Part shown: positions 1 to 4,513 of the stretch, in pieces | Position numbering within the stretch: position 1 is the stretch's first letter | How the letters are laid out: each line of letters begins with the position of its first letter | Origin: Candidatus Saccharimonadales bacterium | GTDB taxonomy: Bacteria; Patescibacteriota; Saccharimonadia; Saccharimonadales; UBA4665 | NCBI GenBank assembly: GCA_025450135.1 | Contig: JANWHZ010000057.1 | Span: forward strand, 1 to 7,021 | Reading direction: 5' to 3' | DNA length: 7,021 nt | Program-made: the position numbers and the translations under genes | The notes under the pieces: model-generated | The model's database searches: none | The model's input: the letters and a program-made list of their open reading frames with translations, nothing else | What the model was told of the DNA's origin: nothing

Positions 1-316
1 CAGTGACAGTACTGGTGTTATATAGCTTGAATTCCACATTGTAGGTACCATCCGGAACAATGGCACCGGCAGCCGACTCCAGACGAGCTTGGAAATTAAG
101 GGTGGAAGAGGTGGCAGCGGAGGCGGAGGGAGGTAGGAACAGAGACAAAAGCGAGACGATCACAAACAACGCAAACACCCCCAGGACACAGATCCTGAGG
201 GCGCGTGCGAACAGTTCCGCTTTTCGCGATGTTTGTATGCGCATTTTTTGGTTTTGAATTTTACGTGGCTTTGCTGCCAAAATTTGTTTTCTGGACTTGC
301 TGTGGTGCGAGCCCAT
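1..316 (-). CDS. Secreted or surface-anchored protein, N-terminal part only (runs off the window)
   Basis: An open frame enters at base 316 (ATG) and has no stop before base 1, so only the first 105 residues are visible. Seen: a basic N-terminus (MGSHHSKSRKQ..., about 40 residues, many K and R), a hydrophobic stretch at about 41-61, then PPSASA-A, a typical signal-peptidase site near residue 67. The presumed mature protein begins TSSTLNFQARL and continues with PDGTYNVEFKLYN at about 89-100. From memory, such NFQ-R-L...PDGTYN-F-LY openings occur on large exported CPR proteins, sometimes with lectin-like or fibre-like domains downstream; that part is outside the window. Start choice: ATG 316 has a -10-like element 6 nt upstream; the internal ATG at 244 (MRIQTS) would give a shorter, more conventional signal peptide. 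Neither has a Shine-Dalgarno. Export is well supported, function unknown. Confidence 0.75.
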   Translation of the reverse strand, partial: MGSHHSKSRKQILAAKPRKIQNQKMRIQTSRKAELFARALRICVLGVFALFVIVSLLSLFLPPSASAATSSTLNFQARLESAAGAIVPDGTYNVEFKLYNTSTVT

Positions 317-322
317 ATATTT

Positions 323-351
323 AGTATGGTTGCTTAAACAGAGCTCCGCAA
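323..351 (-). promoter_or_regulatory. Putative promoter of the secreted-protein gene
   Basis: On the minus strand TTGCGG (351-346) and CATACT (328-323) are separated by 17 nt, a sigma70-like layout (3/6 and 4/6 matches). The -10 is followed by AAATAT and then the ATG at 316, so transcription would begin at or within a base or two of the start codon (leaderless mRNA). The match is modest; what lends it weight is the similar arrangement before the thioredoxin-fold gene. Confidence 0.4.
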
Positions 352-558
352 GAGTGTTTGAATACAAAATATATACAATTCCAGTGGTTCTAAAGCATAG
401 TTTTTTTATGTTGTACTGTAGATTTTGATACAACAACGTAAACATAATCACCTTACAGGTGCGTAACTTATTCTTCCTATGCAAGCGCAGAAACATAATA
501 GACTGTTGTGTAACAGACCATAAGCTAAGTTAATGCGCCAGGATTATCCACAGACAGA

Positions 559-585
559 ATAACAGCTAGTGATGCTAGCTGTTAT
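559..585 (-). terminator. Hairpin downstream of rplU, probable terminator
   Basis: A perfect 11-bp inverted repeat (ATAACAGCTAG / CTAGCTGTTAT) with a 5-nt loop lies 20 nt past the rplU stop. The following minus-strand bases (TCTGTCTG) contain only scattered Ts, so the classical U-tract is weak. Position and stem quality favour a transcription end or an mRNA 3'-end stabilising hairpin. Confidence 0.6.
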
Positions 586-604
586 AGACAGAGCTAAAGA
601 CGGC

Positions 605-913
605 TTAAACTATGGAGGTAATCTTTACTGATGTGTGATGCTGGCGATGCCCATGCACTTTATGCACACGTTTCTTCGCTTTATAACGGATTGCTGTTAC
701 TTTATCAGCTTGGATATCTTCGCTGACAACTTCGGCAGTAACCGTACGCGATTTTACAAATGGTATGCCAACCTCTACTTTGTCACCTTCGATGACTAAG
801 AGCGGCTCAAACGTCACCTTCTTACCTGTTTCCTTCAGTAACTCTACCAATAGAGTCTCACCTTCATGTACGAGGTATTGTTTACCGCCGGTCTGGATTA
901 CAGCTTTTTTCAT
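605..913 (-). CDS. rplU: 50S ribosomal protein L21 (bL21)
   Basis: Encodes a 102-residue protein of normal length for bL21, a large-subunit protein that binds 23S rRNA. Seen: the family's opening KKAVIQTGGKQYLV, the central strand PLLVIEGDKVEVGIPFV, then AEVVSEDIQADKV and the basic C-terminal block RYKAKKRVHKVHGHRQHHTSVKITSI, which matches the family signature in which K-rich residues precede GHRQ and the T.vkI ending. Start: ATG 913 gives the canonical MKKAVIQTGGKQY N-terminus; an in-frame TTG at 949 would add 12 residues unlike the family and lies within the promoter-proximal region. AGGAAG (930-925) is a rather distant ribosome site, 11 nt before the ATG. It follows ileS on the same strand by 74 nt and has its own promoter there. 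The usual downstream partner rpmA (bL27) is not next to it. Confidence 0.96.
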   Translation of the reverse strand: MKKAVIQTGGKQYLVHEGETLLVELLKETGKKVTFEPLLVIEGDKVEVGIPFVKSRTVTAEVVSEDIQADKVTAIRYKAKKRVHKVHGHRQHHTSVKITSIV

Positions 914-948
914 TATCTTTTGTTCTTCCTCTGAGACAATTGCTACCA

Positions 949-978
949 ACAGATAATACCAGCTCCTAGCTTATCTGT
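949..978 (-). repeat. 8-bp inverted repeat overlapping the rplU promoter
   Basis: ACAGATAA (978-971) and TTATCTGT (956-949) on the minus strand are exact inverted copies whose centres lie 22 nt apart, about two helical turns. They cover the 3' half of the -35 and most of the -10 of the rplU promoter. This could be an operator, or a hairpin at the 3' end of an ileS transcript; there is no U-tract after it, so a terminator is less likely. Confidence 0.45.
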
Positions 979-981
979 AAA
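953..981 (-). promoter_or_regulatory. Promoter of rplU (sigma70-type, extended -10)
   Basis: TTTACA (981-976) and TATTAT (958-953) each match the consensus at 5 of 6 bases, with the ideal 17-nt spacer and a TG one base upstream of the -10 (TGG-TATTAT). Transcription would start near 946, giving a leader of about 33 nt before the rplU ATG. It is the best promoter match in the window and begins just beyond the ileS stop codon. Confidence 0.65.
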
Positions 982-987
982 GATGTC

Positions 988-3882
988 CTAGTTCCTCCGC
1001 AAGGAGATAGTTAGCGGCAAGCCGTCAACGACGCAGGCGGCCTCAAAGCTATAAGTCAGATCAAATGCAAGCGAGTTAGCCAAAGTCTCCGCTTGGATCG
1101 TACCTGCATGCTCATGGATAGCCTGGCTTAGTTCTTCTGATGTCGTCGATAAGCTGAGCTGAATATGGTCCTCAACGTCTAAACCTGCAGCCTTACGGCT
1201 ACTCTGCACATTACGAATAACCTCTCTAGCCATACCCTCCCGCTTAAGTAGCGGCGTAATTTTCAGATCAAGCTGAACTTCGAGCTTATCAGTGCCCGGG
1301 TTTAGCTCAACCAACTTAACATTGAGCTCGTCTTTCAAAATTTCAAGGTATTCACCTTCCATAGCCGTTAGTATTTCTGGCGCACCATTAACAGAAACCT
1401 TATTAAGCGGCTGGCGCACCTTCAGCTTTGCCCCAGCGCGCTGCGACAAGCCGTCATTTATTACCTGCCGTACAAATTCCATGCGGTTTATGGAAAGTTG
1501 ATCGACTTTTCCAGCAGCAGGCCAATCAAGTAGGTGTACTGACTCACCCCCTGTCAGCTTTCGATAGAGCTCCTCTGCCAGGAACGGAGTAAATGGCGCC
1601 AGGATCATACTCAAATGTACTAATACGTAGTGAAGGGTCTTATACGCATCTTGCTTGTCAGCACCATCACCGCTTTTCCAGAAGCGGCGGCGCGAGCGGC
1701 GAACATACCAGTTAGACATGTCATCTATAAGTGGCAGAACCGGTTTAAGCGCTTCAGGAATATTATAAGCGTCCATGTGCCTCTCAATTTCTGCAGTCAC
1801 TTGATGAACCCGTGATATGATCCAGGTGTCCAAAGGGTTGGTTAGGCTGGCGTAAGGGTCGTCAAGCATACCGTTCCACTCCCAGTTATCGACCTCCGCG
1901 TACAGAGTGAAAAAGTCAAACATATTCCAGACCATGTTAAGCTTACGCGATACATCGGCTACGTCTTTATCGATGAGTGAGAAGTCCTCACCATTTAACA
2001 CCGGTGAAGACAGCAACAAGAACCTCAGCGCATCCGCGCTATATTCATCCATTAGCACATTTGGATCAGTGTAGTTGCCATAACTCTTACTCATCTTTCG
2101 ACCGTCATTGCCGGCCAACGTTCCGGTGGCAATGACATTATTAAATGCGTTGGTGCCAAACAAGCTAACACTAACTACATGTAGGTAATAAAACCAAGCA
2201 CGAACCTGGCCTACATACTCTACGATGAAGTCACCTGGAAAGCTCTGCTCGAACTTCTCCACATTCTCGAAGGGGTAGTGAAACTGGGCAAAGGGCATCG
2301 ATCCGCTCTCAAACCAACAGTCTAAGACTTTGTCGATGCGCTTGAACGTGACGCCGTCTATCTCAAACGTAACGTCGTCGATCCAGGGGCGGTGATAATC
2401 TTCGAGCTCTACCCCGGATAATTCCTTCAGCTCTGCGTAGCTACCTACAACTTTGACCTTTGTATTTCCTTCCTTGTCGACACCTTTCCAGACCGGCATC
2501 GCCGTAGCCCAAAAGCGATCACGGCTAATATTCCAATCTGGGGCGCTCTCAACTGTCTTCGCAAACCGTCCTTGTTTTAGATGCTCAGGAAACCAATTAA
2601 TTGGTCCGTTCTGCTCAAGCATAGTTTCTTTTTGCTCACTTATACCGAGAAACCAGCTCGGATGGGCTCTATACATAAGCCGAGTACCGCAGCGGTAGCA
2701 ATGAGGGTAGCTGTGCGTGATATACTCAATTTTCCAGACCACACCCCGATTATGGAGTTCTTTGGCAATTTCTTTGTTGGTCTCCCAAATCTGTTTGCCT
2801 TTCCATTCGCCTGAAAGGTAGAAGCCGCTGTCATCGATATTTGATACAACTGGGAAGCGCTTTTCCTTTGCAAGCGCAAAGTCCTCCTCACCATATGCTG
2901 GAGCCAAATGAACAATACCGGTTCCCTCGTCTAAGCTGACATATGGCGCCGCCCAAATCTTATGTGCGTTCTCGCCATGGTCCTCAAACAACGGTACGTA
3001 GTCTTTGCCTACGAGCTCCGAACCCTTAAATGTGCGCTCGACAGTGCATGCTATCGGCTGGTGTTTTTCGTCGGTTAGTACTTTTGGAAGTAGCTTTTCA
3101 GCCAAGATAAGTCGCTGCCCGTCGGCTAATTTCACTAACGCGTAGGTAAACTCCACATTGACTGCAGCGGCAGTGTTCGCCGGTAACGTCCAAGGCGTAG
3201 TTGTCCAGGCTAGGATAGAGGCGTCTTCATCCTTAAGCTTAAACCTTACATATACGGAGGGATCGGTTACGTCCTTATAGCTATCGTTATCCATGGTAAC
3301 TTCGGCCTTGGAAAGCGGCGTGGCATCGCGCGTGCAGTATAGCAGCACCTTTTCACCTTCATAAATCTTCCCCGCGTCATACAGCTTCTTAAAAGCCCAC
3401 CAAACACTTTCCATATAGGGTTTGTCCATTGTTCTATACGCGCCTCGGAAATCGACCCAGCGACCAACGCGGTCAATGGTATCTTCCCAGAGGGAGCCTG
3501 TTTGCACCATGTTCTGGAAACAGGTCGTGACGTACTCTTCAAGACTTACCTTGGTACCAATATCACGACGGTCCTGGATACCTAACTTCTTCTCAGTAAA
3601 TACTTCTGCTGGCAGACCGTGGCAATCCCAACCCCAGACACGCTCAACTCGCTTACCTTTCATCGTCCAGTAACGAGGCACGGCATCTTTTACTGTTGAT
3701 GCTAATAGGGTTCCGTGATGCGGAACGCCAGTAATAAATGGCGGTCCGTCGTAGAAGACATATGAATCGCTAGCTGGACGGTGAGCAATCGACTTCTCGA
3801 ATGTATGGTCCTCTTTCCAATAGCGAACAATATCCTTCTCGTATTCGAGTGGTTTACGACGCATTCCCTTTTGATATTTCAT
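988..3882 (-). CDS. ileS: Isoleucyl-tRNA synthetase, eukaryote-like type 2
   Basis: Charges tRNA-Ile with isoleucine in the cytoplasm and edits mischarged valine. The 964 residues show, in order: YDGPPFITGVPHHGTLL (43-60, the HIGH-motif region, here H-H-G-T at 55-58), GWDCHGLPAE (84-93), the CP1 editing domain with TTTPWTLPAN (227-236) and GTGIVHLAPAYGEEDF (320-335), a zinc-ligand-like HCYRC (394-398), WNISRDRFWATAMPVW (450-465), DCWFESGS (521-528), KMSKS (596-600) and the anticodon-binding region with NWYVRRSRRRFW. NYTDP after KMSKS and the NWYVRRSRRR block resemble the eukaryotic/IleRS2 branch, many of which are naturally insensitive to mupirocin. Start: ATG 3882 follows AGGAG with 5 nt spacing. 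The gene stands alone with its own promoter and a T-box leader, so expression probably responds to uncharged tRNA-Ile. Odd: the last His of the HIGH motif is Thr. Confidence 0.97.
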   Translation of the reverse strand: MKYQKGMRRKPLEYEKDIVRYWKEDHTFEKSIAHRPASDSYVFYDGPPFITGVPHHGTLLASTVKDAVPRYWTMKGKRVERVWGWDCHGLPAEVFTEKKLGIQDRRDIGTKVSLEEYVTTCFQNMVQTGSLWEDTIDRVGRWVDFRGAYRTMDKPYMESVWWAFKKLYDAGKIYEGEKVLLYCTRDATPLSKAEVTMDNDSYKDVTDPSVYVRFKLKDEDASILAWTTTPWTLPANTAAAVNVEFTYALVKLADGQRLILAEKLLPKVLTDEKHQPIACTVERTFKGSELVGKDYVPLFEDHGENAHKIWAAPYVSLDEGTGIVHLAPAYGEEDFALAKEKRFPVVSNIDDSGFYLSGEWKGKQIWETNKEIAKELHNRGVVWKIEYITHSYPHCYRCGTRLMYRAHPSWFLGISEQKETMLEQNGPINWFPEHLKQGRFAKTVESAPDWNISRDRFWATAMPVWKGVDKEGNTKVKVVGSYAELKELSGVELEDYHRPWIDDVTFEIDGVTFKRIDKVLDCWFESGSMPFAQFHYPFENVEKFEQSFPGDFIVEYVGQVRAWFYYLHVVSVSLFGTNAFNNVIATGTLAGNDGRKMSKSYGNYTDPNVLMDEYSADALRFLLLSSPVLNGEDFSLIDKDVADVSRKLNMVWNMFDFFTLYAEVDNWEWNGMLDDPYASLTNPLDTWIISRVHQVTAEIERHMDAYNIPEALKPVLPLIDDMSNWYVRRSRRRFWKSGDGADKQDAYKTLHYVLVHLSMILAPFTPFLAEELYRKLTGGESVHLLDWPAAGKVDQLSINRMEFVRQVINDGLSQRAGAKLKVRQPLNKVSVNGAPEILTAMEGEYLEILKDELNVKLVELNPGTDKLEVQLDLKITPLLKREGMAREVIRNVQSSRKAAGLDVEDHIQLSLSTTSEELSQAIHEHAGTIQAETLANSLAFDLTYSFEAACVVDGLPLTISLRRN

Positions 3883-3887
3883 TGCAT

Positions 3888-3892
3888 CTCCT
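3888..3892 (-). promoter_or_regulatory. Ribosome binding site of ileS
   Basis: AGGAG with 5 nt to the ATG at 3882 fixes the ileS start. It can be masked: AGATGC (3889-3884) is an exact complement of GCATCT (3922-3917), and GGAGAT (3891-3886) is an exact complement of ATCTCC (4019-4014) in the leader. This is the basis for suggesting translational control by the T-box. Confidence 0.75.
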
Positions 3893-3897
3893 GAATT

Positions 3898-4091
3898 AAA
3901 AAATCACCCTTGCTCAAGATGCCGGATCCGTTGGTCAACGGAGGTACCATCCGGCTTCTTCCAGGGCGATCCTTGAGGAAGCACTTACTTACCGCTATGA
4001 CGGGCTTACCCGCGGAGATCTACTAAGGTTTCCCTGTTCTGCTCCAAGCTCACGGTTGATGGCCGTTTCTTGTAGGTCGATCTGCCTACAA
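3898..4091 (-). promoter_or_regulatory. T-box riboswitch, isoleucine-specific, ultrashort Stem I type
   Basis: Leader RNA of ileS that should bind uncharged tRNA-Ile. Seen, 5' to 3' on the minus strand: a 7-bp hairpin (4091-4085 with 4076-4070) whose 8-nt loop CAGAUCGA holds the Ile codon AUC (4081-4079); a second hairpin ACGG/CCGU; a possible Stem II (GGAG 4045-4042 with CTCC 4017-4014, inner AGG-GAAA-CCU, with GAA and AGUA strands resembling an S-turn); a Stem III-like hairpin (GGG-UAAG-CCC at 4011-4002, optionally enclosed by CCGC/GCGG); and the antiterminator/antisequestor: GCCGGA (3955-3950), a 7-nt bulge UGGUACC (3949-3943), helix UCCGUU/AACGGA (3942-3937, 3932-3927), and UCCGGC (3926-3921) closing on the first strand. 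UGGU in the bulge is complementary to the ACCA end expected of tRNA-Ile (discriminator A). Known: actinobacterial ileS T-boxes use an ultrashort Stem I with the specifier in its terminal loop. A U6 run (3903-3898) ends the element. Confidence 0.85.
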
Positions 4092-4119
4092 ACGCTTTTC
4101 AACAAATTGTACAACACTT

Positions 4120-4149
4120 AGTATACCGTAAGGCACGCTTGCGACGCAA
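4120..4149 (-). promoter_or_regulatory. Putative promoter of the T-box/ileS transcript
   Basis: TTGCGT (4149-4144) and TATACT (4125-4120) on the minus strand are 18 nt apart; the -10 matches at 5 of 6 bases. The -35 lies immediately after the stop codon of the thioredoxin-fold gene and inside an 11-nt palindrome (TTGCG-T-CGCAA). Transcription from about 4113 would yield a leader of about 230 nt that contains the whole T-box starting at 4091. Confidence 0.55.
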
Positions 4150-4422
4150 CTAGCTCTGGCCTACGGCATATGCAGCGACTTCGTCCATCAGCGGCAGCAT
4201 TTCGCCCTGCCAAACCTGAAGAGCTGAGCCATCATCCCTCAGAGCTAAAATAGCCGGTAGGTTCATAAGATCGTAGAGGCTTGCGGTCGCGATACCTTCA
4301 CGTGTATCTGCATCGACAAGCTCAACTTTGCTTGAACCATGTTGGTATTTAAAGTCACGTAGAAATGTCTGTACAGCGGTAGCATGTTCCGACGCTGGCC
4401 GGTAAAGGATAACCAGTTTCAT
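4150..4422 (-). CDS. Small thioredoxin/glutaredoxin-fold protein without redox cysteines
   Basis: Encodes 90 residues. Seen: MKLVILYRPASEH, where a first beta strand leads into a loop at the position of the CxxC site of glutaredoxins, but with no cysteine there or anywhere in the protein; then helix ATAVQTFLRDF, strand KVELVDADTREG, helix ATASLYDLMN, LPAILAL (LPA placed like the cis-Pro turn of thioredoxin folds), a short strand ALQVWQGEMLP and a C-terminal helix. Length fits a minimal glutaredoxin. I infer a thioredoxin-fold protein with a non-redox, perhaps binding, role; a specific function is not recognisable. It lies 91 nt after nrdJ on the same strand, but a strong hairpin and its own -10 element separate them. 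Start: ATG 422 bases into the 4000s (position 4422) is preferred because the longer open frame upstream (to 4677) is simply nrdJ in another frame. No Shine-Dalgarno is visible. Confidence 0.8.
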   Translation of the reverse strand: MKLVILYRPASEHATAVQTFLRDFKYQHGSSKVELVDADTREGIATASLYDLMNLPAILALRDDGSALQVWQGEMLPLMDEVAAYAVGQS

Positions 4423-4429
4423 AAACTTT

Positions 4430-4438
4430 AGTGTAGCA
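4430..4438 (-). promoter_or_regulatory. Putative extended -10 promoter of the thioredoxin-fold gene
   Basis: TGC-TACACT (4438-4430) matches an extended -10 element. It is followed by AAAGTTT and then the ATG at 4422, so the transcript would start at or next to the start codon, which fits the lack of a ribosome binding site. A convincing -35 is not present (TATTCA or similar, 17 nt upstream), as is usual for extended -10 promoters. Confidence 0.45.
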
Positions 4439-4461
4439 TGCGGCCGATGACGTGAATACAG

Positions 4462-4493
4462 AAAGCCGCCACTGAGTGATCTGTGGCGGCTTT
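4462..4493 (-). terminator. Rho-independent-type terminator of nrdJ
   Basis: A perfect 11-bp stem (AAAGCCGCCAC / GTGGCGGCTTT), GC-rich in its core, with a 10-nt loop, begins 21 nt after the nrdJ stop codon. On the minus strand the stem ends in TTT followed by CTGTATT, a short imperfect U-tract. It separates nrdJ from the thioredoxin-fold gene. Confidence 0.8.
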
Positions 4494-4513
4494 GGTCTGT
4501 CTCAGTTACGTAT

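Larger units (their letters stand above)
317..604. other. Non-coding stretch between rplU and the secreted-protein gene
   Basis: AT-rich compared with the genes. It holds the hairpin after rplU (559-585), a single perfect DnaA-box match TTATCCACA on the plus strand (544-552), a small weak hairpin (ctgtt-gtgt-aacag, 503-516), and the putative promoter at 323-351. No tRNA, repeat array or insertion-sequence end was recognised. The minus-strand frame of the secreted-protein gene stays open upstream through most of this stretch, but without signal-peptide-like or family-like sequence, so I treat it as untranslated. rpmA (bL27), the usual partner of rplU, is not here. Confidence 0.6.

Noticed and set aside
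43..55. 13-nt sequence identical to the T-box core (AGGTACCATCCGG, also at 3942-3954)
   Set aside because: Here it encodes the PDGTY residues of the secreted protein; one shared 13-mer in 7 kb is within chance expectation and the surrounding T-box helices are missing.
60..257. Plus-strand open frame of 65 codons
   Set aside because: It is antisense to the signal-peptide region of the secreted-protein gene and has no RBS or recognisable sequence; the minus strand reads as a clear signal peptide plus mature domain.
317..480. Upstream extension of the secreted-protein frame, with further ATG codons (e.g. near 455)
   Set aside because: The frame stays open, but the translated sequence is low in structure and the promoter-like element at 323-351 would lie inside it; open frames of this length arise easily here.
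544..552. Perfect DnaA box TTATCCACA
   Set aside because: Only one copy, with no cluster of further boxes, no AT-rich unwinding repeats and no dnaA/dnaN nearby, so an origin is not supported.
914..949. TTG start for rplU at 949
   Set aside because: It would add 12 residues not found in bL21 and start close to the predicted transcription start; ATG 913 gives the family N-terminus.
2453..2915. Several overlapping frames on both strands inside ileS
   Set aside because: All overlap the conserved CP1 and catalytic coding sequence of ileS and show no family features.
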